Below are positions 1 to 13,326 of a stretch of 64,000 bases of DNA, one piece after another. The notes beneath the pieces were generated by a model. That model made no database searches, had not been told where the DNA came from, and saw only the letters and a list, made by a program, of their open reading frames with translations. Numbering within the stretch: position 1 is the first letter of the stretch; each line of letters begins with the position of its first letter. The DNA comes from Microbacterium sp. (GTDB taxonomy: Bacteria > Actinomycetota > Actinomycetes > Actinomycetales > Microbacteriaceae), in NCBI RefSeq assembly GCF_031180975.1, contig NZ_JAPSLI010000012.1, positions 1 to 64,000 on the forward strand, read 5' to 3'. A program made the position numbers and the translations under genes.

Positions 1-112
1 TCCAAAGACCGGACGAGGATAATTTGGCATTTGACAAGTGCACGCTGTTGAGTTCTCAAGGATCGGACGCACCCGAACACCCACCAACCAAGGCAGGACG
101 CTCAGGGCAACT
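1..112 (-). other. Leader of an rRNA operon (pre-16S region); 16S gene lies just outside the left edge
   Basis: Read on the minus strand, this stretch contains TTGAGAACTCAACAGCGTGC followed by a CAAATGCCAAATT segment. I recognise this as the conserved pre-16S leader (antitermination and processing region) of Microbacteriaceae rRNA operons. The operon therefore runs leftwards, and the mature 16S rRNA should begin shortly before base 1. No rRNA sequence itself is in the window. Recognition is from memory of the family's leader sequences. Confidence 0.75.
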
Positions 113-117
113 TCACA

Positions 118-146
118 ATCTTATCCGGCGGATCCGGGGCTGTCAA
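118..146 (-). promoter_or_regulatory. Strong promoter of the rRNA operon
   Basis: On the minus strand a perfect -35 TTGACA (141-146) is followed by a 17-nt spacer and the -10 hexamer TAAGAT (118-123), directly upstream of the rRNA leader. A weaker candidate further up has -10 TAATGT at 285-290 and -35 TTTGCC at 309-314 with an 18-nt spacer, consistent with tandem rrn promoters. Positions are read directly from the sequence; activity is inferred. Confidence 0.75.
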
Positions 147-314
147 AGCAGCCGGGCCGGAGCCGGAACCTCCATCTTACACCCGCGAAACCGTGAGTGG
201 AAGAAGAGGAGGTGTGGTCCGCTGCTTGAGGGGAGCTGGTGACCTTCCGGCCTCTCGCTCAACCCTTTGGGGCGAACAGGTAAAACATTACGCGGATCCC
301 GCGGACCCGGCAAA

Positions 315-1112
315 TCACGGCCTCACCCCGGGCGTGTCGCGATCAGTGAAGGCCAGGCCAGCGCACAGAACCAGGGTTGCGGCGCCCCACAGCCCGCTGG
401 CGGCGGGGAGCACACGGTAGGCGAGGTGCTGCGCGGTGAACTCCGCGGTCAGCGGTCCGTATGCGGCCAGCCCGACCAGCCAGGCGGCCGCGAGAACGGC
501 GGGCAGCGAGACCCACCAGGCCACACGCAGCCACGTCGGCGCGCGACGAACGACCGCGACGACCGGGCGTCGACGCAGCCAGAGCAACGCGAACACCGCG
601 ACGATCAACAGGCCGGCCGCGCTCGAGACGTGCTGCAGCCACCGATAGCCGGGCATCGGCCCCCACTGGTCAGCGAGGAGCGGCACAGCCTCGACGCCCC
701 ATCGCCCGTCGTGCGTGAACAGGTCCCACACGATGTGGGACAGCACCCCGAGCGCGAGCGACAGCACCACGAGCAGTGGATACGTCCACCGCCCGCGGGG
801 CAGGAACGTCGCGGCGACGGCATCCCTCCCCCGCATCCGCCACTCGGCGGGAAGCCGCCCCGCAACCACAGCCGGCAGCAGTTCCACGGAGGCGGGGCGC
901 AGCACCGCCCGCCAGATCAGCAGCAGCGCCGCGGCGATGAGCGTGGTCCACACGAGGTTGGCCGGCGCGTGCGTGAACCCGTAGGACGGGCCGAGGCCGC
1001 GCAGATACAGCGGCAGGTCCGGCGTCATCGCACCGATCGCGATCGCGGCCGGCACCAGGGGCGTGCGGACGAACGGCAGTGCCACGACGGCGTGGCTCGG
1101 GGTGAACGGCAT
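315..1112 (-). CDS. DUF4184 family membrane protein
   Basis: This is a predicted polytopic membrane protein of about 265 residues with the DUF4184 N-terminus (MPFTPSHAVVALPF). An internal LSHIVWDLFTHDGRWG segment is rich in the His and Asp residues typical of the family. No biochemical role is established. I chose the ATG at 1112 because it gives the family N-terminus. A TTG at 1133 that overlaps the tyrS stop is an alternative and would imply translational coupling. It follows tyrS on the same strand and is the last gene before the rRNA promoter, so the two promoters on this strand run in series. Confidence 0.75.
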   Translation of the reverse strand: MPFTPSHAVVALPFVRTPLVPAAIAIGAMTPDLPLYLRGLGPSYGFTHAPANLVWTTLIAAALLLIWRAVLRPASVELLPAVVAGRLPAEWRMRGRDAVAATFLPRGRWTYPLLVVLSLALGVLSHIVWDLFTHDGRWGVEAVPLLADQWGPMPGYRWLQHVSSAAGLLIVAVFALLWLRRRPVVAVVRRAPTWLRVAWWVSLPAVLAAAWLVGLAAYGPLTAEFTAQHLAYRVLPAASGLWGAATLVLCAGLAFTDRDTPGVRP

Positions 1113-1129
1113 GACGGGTGCGCGGCGAC

Positions 1130-2434
1130 TCAACCGCCGATGAGCACTCCGGCGAGCGTCTTCTTCCCGCGGCGCAGCACCGACACCCCACCGGGCAGCG
1201 TGCCGTGCACCGCGACGTCATCGCTCTCCACCCGCTGCCCGTCGAGCGAGACGCCGCCCTGTGCGATCGCGCGGCGCGCCTCGGACAGGCTGGACACCAG
1301 TCCGGTGGCCACCAGCGCCTCGGCGACCGGCGTGCCGGCGGCGACGGTCGCGTTCGGCAGCTCGTCCAGCGCCGATCGCAGGGTCGCCGCGTCGAGCGCC
1401 GACAGGTCGCCCTGCCCGAACAGCGCCTCGGATGCCGCGATCGCGGCTGCCGTGGCATCCGCGCCGTGCACGGTCGTGCACACCTCGAGTGCGAGGCGCT
1501 TCTGCGCCGCGCGGCGGAACGGCTCGGTCGCGACGAGCTTCTCGTACTCCTCGATCTCGGCGCGGGTCAGGAACGTGAACACCTTCAGCCGCGCGATCAC
1601 GTCGGCATCGTCGGTGTTCAGCCAGAACTGGTACATCCGGTACGGGCTGCACATCTCGGCGTCGAGCCAGATCGCGTTGCCCTCGCTCTTGCCGAACTTG
1701 GTGCCGTCGCTGTTGGTGATCAGCGGCGTGCCGATCGCGTGTGCGGAGACCCCCTCGACACGGTGGATCAGGTCGGTGCCGCTGGTGAGGTTGCCCCACT
1801 GGTCGCTGCCGCCGGTCTGCAACACGCAGCCGTACTGGCGGTACAGCTCCAGGAAATCCATGCCCTGCAGGATCTGGTAGCTGAACTCGGTGTAGCTGAT
1901 CCCGGCGTCGGAGTTGAGGCGGGCGGCGACGGCATCCTTCTTCAGCATCGTGCCGACGCGGTAGTGCTTGCCGATCTCGCGGAGGAAGTCGATCGCGCTC
2001 AGCGGCGCCGTCCAGTCCAGGTTGTTGACGATGCGCGCGGCGTTGTCGCCCTCGAAGCTGAGGAAGCGCTCGACCTGGGCACGCAGCCGGCCGACCCACT
2101 CCTCCACGGTCTCGCGCGTGTTCAGGGTGCGCTCGGCCGTGGGCCGGGGATCTCCGATCAGACCGGTGGACCCGCCGACCAGTCCGAGCGGCTTGTGCCC
2201 GGCGAGCTGGATGCGACGCAGCGTGAGCAGCTGCACGAGGTTGCCGAGGTGCAGGCTGGGTGCGGTCGGGTCGAATCCGCAGTAATACGTGATCGGATCC
2301 CCGCCGAGAAGGGCGCGCAGCGCCTCCTGATCGGTGGACACGTGGACGAGGCCGCGCCACACGAGCTCGTCCCACACGTTCTCGAACGTGGGATCGAGCG
2401 CCACGGGCGCTGTCGTCAGAGCGGGATTCGACAC
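1130..2434 (-). CDS. tyrS: Tyrosyl-tRNA synthetase
   Basis: This cytoplasmic class I aminoacyl-tRNA synthetase charges tRNA-Tyr. At 434 residues it has the usual bacterial length. The HIGH-type motif is HLGN (residues 62-65) and the KMSKS-type loop is KFGKS (246-250), the form typical of bacterial TyrRS. The Tyr-binding GSDQWGN stretch lies near residues 209-215, and a C-terminal S4 RNA-binding domain covers about residues 370-434. The start is GTG, with TAGCCT ending 7 nt upstream and no clear Shine-Dalgarno, which fits a leaderless mRNA. Confidence 0.97.
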   Translation of the reverse strand: MSNPALTTAPVALDPTFENVWDELVWRGLVHVSTDQEALRALLGGDPITYYCGFDPTAPSLHLGNLVQLLTLRRIQLAGHKPLGLVGGSTGLIGDPRPTAERTLNTRETVEEWVGRLRAQVERFLSFEGDNAARIVNNLDWTAPLSAIDFLREIGKHYRVGTMLKKDAVAARLNSDAGISYTEFSYQILQGMDFLELYRQYGCVLQTGGSDQWGNLTSGTDLIHRVEGVSAHAIGTPLITNSDGTKFGKSEGNAIWLDAEMCSPYRMYQFWLNTDDADVIARLKVFTFLTRAEIEEYEKLVATEPFRRAAQKRLALEVCTTVHGADATAAAIAASEALFGQGDLSALDAATLRSALDELPNATVAAGTPVAEALVATGLVSSLSEARRAIAQGGVSLDGQRVESDDVAVHGTLPGGVSVLRRGKKTLAGVLIGG

Positions 2435-2467
2435 GCGTTCCAGGCTATCAGCGGCGCCGAGCGCCCC

Positions 2468-3202
2468 TCACACGTGGGCGCACCACCACACCAGGAACGC
2501 CGCCCCCAGCCCGATCACCCAGCTCACCAGACTGCCCACGAGGAAGTACTCGGCGCGACCGCCGCTCTCGCCGTCCTTGGAGATCTCCGGAAAGCGCACG
2601 ATGCCCTTCGCCGCGAGCATGGCGGCGAGCACCGGGTAGGCGGCCGTGAGCGTGAGCATGAAGACGATCACGCGCTCGAGCGGCCCGATCAGGCGCCCGC
2701 CCTTGAACCCGCCTCGCATGGTCGGCGGGTCGGATGCCGGTGGTGCGGCGATTCCTGCATCCGCGGGCTGCCACGCGTGCTCCCCCGTCAGCGCCGCGCG
2801 GACCACGAGGTTCGACGACTCCAGCAGGAACACCAGCACGCCGAGCACGAGCATGGCGAGGTCGAACGAGACGGCGCCGAAGGGTGTCTTCAGCTGCCAG
2901 ACCTCGCCGACGATCCCGACCGTGCCGCGGTCCCCGATCCACAGCACCGCGACGATGCACACGAACGCGAGGGCGACCGCCGGCCAGAAGCTCCATCGGG
3001 CGTCACGGCTCTCGGGCATGCTCCACAGCCACAGCGCGCCCAGTACGGGCGCGACGATCATGGGCGCCAGTGCATCGGCCGCGCCGCCCAGGATGAGCAG
3101 CACGACGAGGATCGCCAGGTACCCGCCCCAGCGCCGCGGCACGAACTGCCGCACCAGGTCGGCGGCACCGATCGCGAACAACAGGAATCCGGCGACGATC
3201 AC
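2468..3202 (-). CDS. Membrane protein paired with SatD
   Basis: This 244-residue hydrophobic protein has about six predicted membrane spans and a more polar loop near residues 140-175. I do not recognise a named domain. It starts with GTG in a GTGA overlap with the stop of the SatD gene, so the two are translationally coupled and probably act together. Its end is 34 nt from the tyrS start. A transport or sensing role for SatD is a guess from this pairing only. Confidence 0.7.
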   Translation of the reverse strand: MIVAGFLLFAIGAADLVRQFVPRRWGGYLAILVVLLILGGAADALAPMIVAPVLGALWLWSMPESRDARWSFWPAVALAFVCIVAVLWIGDRGTVGIVGEVWQLKTPFGAVSFDLAMLVLGVLVFLLESSNLVVRAALTGEHAWQPADAGIAAPPASDPPTMRGGFKGGRLIGPLERVIVFMLTLTAAYPVLAAMLAAKGIVRFPEISKDGESGGRAEYFLVGSLVSWVIGLGAAFLVWWCAHV

Positions 3203-3843
3203 GCGGCGTCTCCCGTCAGCTCGGCGAGACCCTGCAGGATCGCGACCGCGCCGCTGCGGCGGAGCGCCTTGGACACCGCGGGCTGGGTGATCCCCTCGCG
3301 GTCGGCGAGCTCCTGCTGCGACGTCCCGATCACCCGGCCGTAGGCCAGGCGGCGCTCGCGCTCGCTCATCGACCCGACCAGTTCGTCGCGCAGAAGCAGA
3401 TAGGCGTTCGCGGTGGCCACGGTGCTGTCCATGACCTCATCCTGCCCCGGGGCACCGACGATCCAGGTGCGCGCGTTCGGCGCGCTGCCGCGCTCGCGCG
3501 CATGCACGGTGTCGATCGCCTTCCGCGCTGCCCACCAGCCCGGCCCGTCGGTGAGCGGTCCGGAGGCGGATTCGATGGGTCGGATCTCGCCGATCCCGAC
3601 GCCGAACCGGAACCCGATGCCGTCCGGAAGGGCGAGCTGCAGCATGAGCAGCGAGGTGAGCGCCGCGCCGAGCCCCGGGTACGTCCCCTGCTGCTCGTCC
3701 CCTACTGTGGGCGTCAGCGGCCGGGTGGCGAGGGGGCGATCGCGTTCCACGCGCGCGATGGCCTCGTCGAGGACGCGCTGGGCGTCGGCGCGATCCTCGA
3801 GTCTGCGGGAGCCGACGATGTCGGCGATGACGGCGATCACCAT
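3199..3843 (-). CDS. SatD family protein with C-terminal helix-turn-helix
   Basis: The N-terminus (ADIVGSR) and overall length of 214 residues match the SatD family. SatD was first named in a streptococcal acid-tolerance locus, and its molecular role is unclear. The C-terminal region (about residues 165-200) contains TSQQELADREGITQPAVSKA, a convincing helix-turn-helix. The protein is therefore likely a DNA-binding regulator. It is the first gene of a two-gene unit with the membrane protein downstream. An inverted repeat 15 nt upstream of its ATG (3858-3872) would suit autoregulation. Confidence 0.8.
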   Translation of the reverse strand: MVIAVIADIVGSRRLEDRADAQRVLDEAIARVERDRPLATRPLTPTVGDEQQGTYPGLGAALTSLLMLQLALPDGIGFRFGVGIGEIRPIESASGPLTDGPGWWAARKAIDTVHARERGSAPNARTWIVGAPGQDEVMDSTVATANAYLLLRDELVGSMSERERRLAYGRVIGTSQQELADREGITQPAVSKALRRSGAVAILQGLAELTGDAA

Positions 3844-3857
3844 GGCATAACCATATC

Positions 3858-3872
3858 ACTAATAATCTTAGT
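3858..3872. promoter_or_regulatory. Inverted repeat ACTAA-N5-TTAGT between satD and the DUF1349 gene
   Basis: A perfect 5-5-5 inverted repeat sits in a strikingly AT-rich 59-bp divergent intergenic region inside a very GC-rich genome. It overlaps the likely promoter region of both genes. Its position and symmetry suggest an operator, and the neighbouring SatD protein, with its helix-turn-helix, is the obvious candidate ligand. This is inference. Confidence 0.5.
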
Positions 3873-3902
3873 ACATTCCAGAAACAGGAATATTTCAGAA
3901 TC

Positions 3903-4487
3903 ATGACCGATCAGAGCATCCCCTGGCAGGACGGCCACTGGACCACCGCTCCCCCGCACGTCGCACTGGACGACGGCATCCTGCGTGCCACGGCGGCGGA
4001 GGGCAGTGACGCATGGCGACACACCGCCTACGGGTTCGTGCACGACGACGCGCACGCGCTCGTCGCGCCACTGGCTGTGGGCGAGGCGATGGAGGTCTCC
4101 TTCACCGCACCGTGGCAGGGTCAGTTCGATCAGGCCGGCGTGTACGTGCACGTCGACGCCGAACGCTGGGTGAAGGCGGGCGTCGAATTCGCGGACGGGC
4201 ACCTCGGGCTCGGCGCCGTGGTCACCGATCGCCGATCGGACTGGTCGGTGGGTTTCGTCGACGAGTGGCGGAATGCGGAGATCACCGTGCGGATCAGCCG
4301 CTGGCCGGATGCCGTGATCGTGCGCGCCAGGGCGGGTGCGGAACCGTGGCGGCTGGTGCGGGTCGCCCCGTTCGAGGCGGATGCCGCGGCGTCCGCCGGC
4401 CCGTTCCTCGCCGCACCCACGCGGGAGGGCCTGGAGGTATCGTTCACGCGCTGGCGACGCGGCGCCGCGGACGACGCCCTGCACTGA
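3903..4487 (+). CDS. DUF1349 domain-containing protein
   Basis: This soluble protein of 194 residues matches the DUF1349 family, which has a concanavalin-like beta-sandwich fold; the homologue YesU belongs here. The family hallmark FDQAGVYVHVDAERWVKAGVE-type core lies near residues 77-98, followed by a ...DWSVGF...W segment. There is no signal peptide. The function is unknown, although such folds commonly bind carbohydrate. It is divergent from satD, and the ATG at 3903 has an AGGAA about 12 nt upstream. Confidence 0.8.
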   Translation: MTDQSIPWQDGHWTTAPPHVALDDGILRATAAEGSDAWRHTAYGFVHDDAHALVAPLAVGEAMEVSFTAPWQGQFDQAGVYVHVDAERWVKAGVEFADGHLGLGAVVTDRRSDWSVGFVDEWRNAEITVRISRWPDAVIVRARAGAEPWRLVRVAPFEADAAASAGPFLAAPTREGLEVSFTRWRRGAADDALH

Positions 4488-4490
4488 CGC

Positions 4491-9173
<4,683 letters not shown>

Positions 9174-9177
<4 letters not shown>

Positions 9178-10088
9178 GCGCCCGTCTCCGCCCCGGCGAC
9201 GACCTCGGTGCCGATGCCCTTGCTGGTGAACAGTTCGACGAGCACCGAGTGCGGCACCCGTCCGTCGATGATGGCGGCCGCGTCCACGCCGCCCTCGACG
9301 GCATCCAGGCAGGCGCGCATCTTCGGGATCATCCCGGATTCCAGCCCGGGGAGCATGCGGGTGAGGTCCCCGGACGTGATGTGCGAGACCAGCGAGTCGC
9401 GGTGCGGCCAGTCGGCGTACAGCCCCGGCACGTCGGTGAGGATGACGAGCTTGCGCGCCTTGAGGGCGACGGCGAGAGCGGATGCCGCGGCGTCGGCGTT
9501 CACGTTCAGCGACTGCCCGGGGTGGTCGAGATCGGGCGCGATCGACGACACCACCGGGATGCGACCGGACGAGAGGTGGTCGAGCACGGGCGTCGGATCG
9601 ACCTGCACCACGTCCCCGACGCGGCCCAGGTCGACCTCCTCGCCGTCCACGACGATCCCGCGGCGGCGTCCGCCGAACAGGCCGGCGTCCTCGCCGCTCA
9701 GGCCCGTGGCGATCGGTCCGTGCGAGTTGATCTTCGCCACCAGGGTGGGGTTGATGTGCCCGGTGAGCACCATCCGGACCACGCTGATCGCCTCGGTGGA
9801 GGTGACGCGGTAGCCGCCCTTGAACTCGCTGGGGATGGCGAGCCGGTCGAGCATGCTGGAGATCTGCGGGCCGCCGCCGTGCACCACGACGGGCTGCACG
9901 CCCACGTAGCGCAGGTAGGCGATGTCCTGCGCGAACGCCTCCTGCAGCTCGTCGCTGATCATGGCGTTGCCGCCGTACTTGACCACCACGATCTGGTCGC
10001 GGAACTTCTTCAGCCAGGGCAGCGACTCGATGAGGGTGCCCGCCTTGACGGCGGCCTCCTCGGGGGCGGTGTCTTGCAGGTCTGTCAT
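9174..10088 (-). CDS. argB: Acetylglutamate kinase
   Basis: It phosphorylates N-acetylglutamate and is usually the arginine-inhibited step. The protein has 304 residues. The amino-acid-kinase motifs KYGGNAM (from residue 37) and VHGGGPQI are present. The long N-terminal extension before KYGG is like that of arginine-sensitive NAGKs. The ATG at 10088 overlaps the argJ stop (ATGA). Confidence 0.96.
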
Positions 10089-11242
10089 GAGGAGTAGGCG
10101 CTGTTCTCGTGGACGTAGTCGTGGGTGAGGTCGTTGGTGAGGATCGTCGCTGTCGCGTCGCCGGTCTTCAGGTCGATGAGCAGGTGCAGGGCGCGCGGAG
10201 TGAGATCGACCTCTTCGCGGGGACGGTCCGGGCCCCCCGCGGTGCACACGCGCACGCCGTTCATCGACACGTCGACGTCGTACGGGTCGAACTGGGCGCC
10301 GGTGGTGCCGATCGCGGCGAGCACCCGTCCCCAGTTCGGGTCGTTGCCGAACACGGCCGCCTTGAACAGGTTGTTCCGGGCGACCGAGCGCCCCACTTCG
10401 ACGGCCTCGTCCTCGGTGGCGGCGCCGACCACCTCGATGGTGATGTCGTGGCTGGCGCCCTCCGCGTCCTGCTGCAGTTTCGCCGCCAGCTCGCGGCACA
10501 GCTCGGTGAGCGCCGCCGTGAAGTCCTCCAGGTCCGGCTTCACGCCGCTCGCCGCGTTGGCGAGCAGGGTGACCTGGTCGTTGGTGGACATGCAGCCGTC
10601 GGAGTCGAGGCGGTCGAAGCTGACGTGGGTGGCGCGCCGCAGCGCGGCATCCGCCTCGATGGCCTCCAGGTCGGCATCCGTGGTGATGACGACGAGCATC
10701 GTGGCAAGGCCAGGCGCGAGCATGCCCGCCCCCTTGGCCATGCCGCCGATCGTCCACCCGTCGCGGGCGATCACGGCGGTCTTCGGCACGGTGTCGGTGG
10801 TCATGATCGCCTCCGCCGCGGCCTGTCCGCCGTCGGCGCTGAGTGCGGCGACCCCCTGTGTGACGCCGTCCAGCACCCGGGATCGGAACGTCTCGTCGCC
10901 GGTGCCGATGAGCCCGGTGGAGCACACCAGGACGTCCCCGGCGCTCACGTCGAGCAGCTCGGCCGCCTTCTCGGCGGTGAGGTGCGTGGTCTGGAAGCCG
11001 AACGCGCCGGTGAAGCAGTTCGCACCGCCGGAGTTGAGCACGACCGCCTCGACGACCCGGTCGGCGATGGCCTGCTGCGACCACAGGATCGGGTTGGCCT
11101 TGGCGCGGTTCGTGGTGAACACCGCGGCGCCGACCTTGCGCGGTCCGCGGTTGACGACCACGGCGACGTCGGGCTTGCCGGTCGACTTCAGGCCGGCGGC
11201 GACTCCGGCGGCTTCGAATCCCTGAGGGGCGGTGACGGTCAC
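10085..11242 (-). CDS. argJ: Bifunctional ornithine acetyltransferase / N-acetylglutamate synthase
   Basis: It recycles the acetyl group from N-acetylornithine to glutamate, giving the cyclic arginine pathway. The protein has 385 residues from a GTG start at 11242, in a GTGA overlap with argC. ArgJ proteins cleave themselves into two subunits at a conserved Thr; here the site is LAT-ML with Thr181 as the nucleophile. The oxyanion-hole region upstream is also conserved. Whether it also accepts acetyl-CoA (bifunctional) cannot be told from sequence alone. Confidence 0.95.
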   Translation of the reverse strand: MTVTAPQGFEAAGVAAGLKSTGKPDVAVVVNRGPRKVGAAVFTTNRAKANPILWSQQAIADRVVEAVVLNSGGANCFTGAFGFQTTHLTAEKAAELLDVSAGDVLVCSTGLIGTGDETFRSRVLDGVTQGVAALSADGGQAAAEAIMTTDTVPKTAVIARDGWTIGGMAKGAGMLAPGLATMLVVITTDADLEAIEADAALRRATHVSFDRLDSDGCMSTNDQVTLLANAASGVKPDLEDFTAALTELCRELAAKLQQDAEGASHDITIEVVGAATEDEAVEVGRSVARNNLFKAAVFGNDPNWGRVLAAIGTTGAQFDPYDVDVSMNGVRVCTAGGPDRPREEVDLTPRALHLLIDLKTGDATATILTNDLTHDYVHENSAYSS

Positions 11243-12336
11243 GGTGCCACTCCGTTCACGGTGAGGGCGCGGTCCTCGGGCAGACCGAGCGCGATGTTCA
11301 TGGACTGGACGGCCGCCCCGGCGGTGCCTTTGACGAGGTTGTCGACCGCGGTGACGACGGTGACCCGGCCTGCGGCGCGGTCCACGGCGAGACCCATCAG
11401 CGCGGTGTTCGCACCGAGGACGTCGGCGGTGCGGGGGAACCGCCCCTCCGGAAGCAGCTGCACGAACGTCTCGTCGCCGTACGCGCTCTGCCAGGCGTCC
11501 CGGATCTCGGCGTCGGTGGCGCCGTCGGCGATCGGCGCGCTCGACGTCGCGAGGATGCCCCTCGCCATCGGCACGATGATCGGGGTGAAGGAGATGCGGA
11601 TGCCGTCTCCTTTCCCGGTCGTTGATGCGGAGTCGGTGTGGGTCCCTGAGCCTTTCGAAGGGCCCCGCGCTGCCTCCAGCGCCTGACGGATCTCCGGGAT
11701 GTGCCGGTGCGTGCCGCCGACCGCGTACGGGTTGGCGCTGCCCAGGATCTCGCTGCCGAGCAGGTGCGGTTTGAGGCTCTTCCCCGCGCCGGACGGACCG
11801 ACGGCGAGGACGGTGACGATGTCGGACGGGTCGATCACGCCTGCCGCCACGCCGGGCGCGAGGCTCAGGCTGACGGTGGACGCGTTGCAGCCGGGGGCGG
11901 CGATGCGAGTCGCGCCGCGGAGACGATCGCGCTGCTTGCCGTCGCCGACCAGCAGTTCGGGCACGCCGTAGGTCCACGGCTCGTGGAAGTGCCCGCCGTA
12001 GAAGGCGTCCCAGGCGTCCTGCGAGGTGAGCCGGTGGTCGGCCCCGGCGTCGATGACGAGCGGGACGTCGCCGAGTGCGTCGGTGTATTGCCCGGACTGG
12101 CCGTGCGGCAGCGCAAGGAACACGATGTCGTGCCCGGCGAGGATCTCGGGCGTGGTGTCCTGCAGGGTGAGATGCGCCAGGGAGCGCAGGTGCGGCTGGT
12201 GATCCGACAGCGACTGACCGGCGTTGGAGTGCGCGGTGACGGTTCGGATCTCGATGTCGGGATGCGCGGCGAGAAGCCGCAGGATCTCGCCTCCCGCATA
12301 GCCGGATGCGCCGGAGACGGCGACGGTGTACGTCAT
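11239..12336 (-). CDS. argC: N-acetyl-gamma-glutamyl-phosphate reductase
   Basis: This NADPH-dependent reductase is the first gene of the arg operon. The Rossmann motif is GASGYAGGE at residues 9-17 and the catalytic Cys150 lies in AAPGCNAST. At 365 residues it is longer than usual. The excess lies at about residues 224-245, a Gly/Ser/Thr-rich loop ([14 protein letters not shown]...) whose DNA matches a repeat common in these bacteria (see 11641-11662). The ATG has an AAGGTGG ribosome-binding site 4 nt upstream. Confidence 0.95.
   Translation of the reverse strand: MTYTVAVSGASGYAGGEILRLLAAHPDIEIRTVTAHSNAGQSLSDHQPHLRSLAHLTLQDTTPEILAGHDIVFLALPHGQSGQYTDALGDVPLVIDAGADHRLTSQDAWDAFYGGHFHEPWTYGVPELLVGDGKQRDRLRGATRIAAPGCNASTVSLSLAPGVAAGVIDPSDIVTVLAVGPSGAGKSLKPHLLGSEILGSANPYAVGGTHRHIPEIRQALEAARGPSKGSGTHTDSASTTGKGDGIRISFTPIIVPMARGILATSSAPIADGATDAEIRDAWQSAYGDETFVQLLPEGRFPRTADVLGANTALMGLAVDRAAGRVTVVTAVDNLVKGTAGAAVQSMNIALGLPEDRALTVNGVAP
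11641..11662. repeat. REP-like element embedded in argC
   Basis: GGTCCCTGAGCCTTTCGAAGGG resembles the widespread actinobacterial intergenic repeat GGTCCCTGAGCCTGTCGAAGGG, which is imperfectly palindromic. Here it is in frame inside argC and encodes the extra loop [10 protein letters not shown] on the minus strand. Recognition of the repeat is from memory. A diverged copy may sit at the 3' end of livM (around 23277-23295). Confidence 0.6.
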
Positions 12337-12356
12337 GGTTCCACCTTAACGGTCGG

Positions 12357-12439
12357 GGGTCGCCCGTTACGGGCGCGGGCCGAGGGGCGGCGACCCGGCT
12401 CACCCCGCCGACAGCGCGGCGCGGGAGGGCGGGGTCGCC
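12357..12439 (-). promoter_or_regulatory. Competing RNA hairpins upstream of argC (candidate arginine attenuator)
   Basis: Three segments can pair in two exclusive ways. Segment 1, GGCGACCC (12439-12432), begins at the last base of the leader-peptide stop codon. Segment 2, GGGTCGCC (12396-12389), is complementary to segment 1 and also to segment 3, GGGCGACCC (12365-12357). Segment 3 overlaps a small hairpin, CGCCCG-TAA-CGGGCG, close to the argC ribosome-binding site. No U-run follows, so control could act through translation or Rho rather than an intrinsic terminator. The pairing is visible in the sequence; the mechanism is inference. Confidence 0.55.
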
Positions 12440-12522
12440 TAGATTCGGCGGCCGCCACGACGTCGGCGCGCGACTGCGACGCTCGGAACGAGCGTGAGGC
12501 GGAAGGTCGCGGCCGGAGGCAT
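12439..12522 (-). CDS. Putative arginine-rich leader peptide of the arg operon
   Basis: This short frame upstream of argC encodes MPPAATFRLTLVPSVAVARR followed by RRGGRRI and a TAG stop. That is 27 residues with seven arginines, four of them consecutive (R19-R22). Its ATG is preceded by TATCGT with a 6-nt spacer and no Shine-Dalgarno, which fits a leaderless transcript starting at the A of the ATG. Stalling at the Arg codons would place a ribosome next to the competing hairpins. Caution: out-of-frame translations in GC-rich DNA are often Arg-rich. Confidence 0.5.
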   Translation of the reverse strand: MPPAATFRLTLVPSVAVARRRRGGRRI

Positions 12523-12528
12523 GCCGCG

Positions 12529-12558
12529 ACGATAGCGCCCGCGGTGCGGCATCCGCAA
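12529..12558 (-). promoter_or_regulatory. Candidate promoter of the arg operon
   Basis: On the minus strand, -35 TTGCGG (12553-12558), an 18-nt spacer and -10 TATCGT (12529-12534) end 6 nt before the ATG of the putative leader peptide. The predicted start of transcription is that A. The promoter lies just beyond the stop codon of the HAD gene on the same strand. Confidence 0.55.
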
Positions 12559-12559
12559 A

Positions 12560-13297
12560 TCAGCCGTCGCCGGCCGTCGCGAAGGCGGCGTCGACGGCGT
12601 CGGCGAAGGCGGCCATGCTGAGGAACTCGAGATCGGGGGTGACGCTCACGCCCGGGTCCGGCGTCGCACCCCACCCCGGCTGCGCGTGCCGGCGGTTGAT
12701 CCACACGGTCGGCAGTCCGGCGGCCTGGGCGGGGACGTGGTCGTGGAACAGCGACTGCGCGACGTGCAGCAGCCGGCCGGCGGCTCCGATCTGCTCGGCC
12801 CGGTCGAGGAGTGCCGTGAAGTTCGCCGGATTCGGCTTGTACGAACCGATGTCCTGCGCGGTGAGGATCTCGTCGAACTCGACCTGGAGCCGCCGATTGC
12901 TGCCGGCGAAGCCTACCCGGTCGACGTTGGAGAGGATGATGAGCCGGTAATGCCGCTTGAGCCGGTTGAGCGCGTCGGCGGAGTCCGGGAACGCCGGCCA
13001 GTCGGGCACGGACGCGGCGAGCGCGTCGGCGTCCTGGTCGGTCACCGGGAAGCCGAGCGTGCCGCCGGTGCGGCGGAAGGCCTCCCGCAGCACGTCGGGA
13101 TAGCGGGTGGCCGGCTCCTCGCGCTCGACCGCGGCTTCGTGCTCGGCGTAGGCGACCAGGACGTCCTCGTCGGTGAGCGACGGGTCGTGCCGGCGCCCCC
13201 ACGGCCCGAGGATCGCCGCGATGCCCGCCTCCCAGTCGATCAGCGTGCCGTAGCAGTCGAAGCTGAGGGCGCTGTACGCGGTCAGGTCGAGCGTCAT
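12560..13297 (-). CDS. Haloacid dehalogenase type II-like hydrolase
   Basis: This HAD-superfamily enzyme of about 245 residues has nucleophile Asp14 in DCYGTL, the second motif in ILSNVD, and a Lys in YKPNP followed by an acidic loop. These are the features of L-2-haloacid dehalogenase-type proteins; many act on other small acids. I prefer the ATG at 13297, because AGGAG lies 6 nt upstream of it, over the ATG at 13303, which abuts the AGGAG. It diverges from the ornithine-cyclodeaminase-like gene across a shared operator and so probably belongs to the hydroxyproline regulon. Confidence 0.8.
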   Translation of the reverse strand: MTLDLTAYSALSFDCYGTLIDWEAGIAAILGPWGRRHDPSLTDEDVLVAYAEHEAAVEREEPATRYPDVLREAFRRTGGTLGFPVTDQDADALAASVPDWPAFPDSADALNRLKRHYRLIILSNVDRVGFAGSNRRLQVEFDEILTAQDIGSYKPNPANFTALLDRAEQIGAAGRLLHVAQSLFHDHVPAQAAGLPTVWINRRHAQPGWGATPDPGVSVTPDLEFLSMAAFADAVDAAFATAGDG

Positions 13298-13326
13298 CGT
13301 CATCTCCTGGAGGGTGCGTGGCTACT

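Noticed and set aside
1118-3343. Long plus-strand open frame opposite tyrS and the SatD partner
   Set aside because: No recognisable motif, and the opposite strand encodes a canonical TyrRS.
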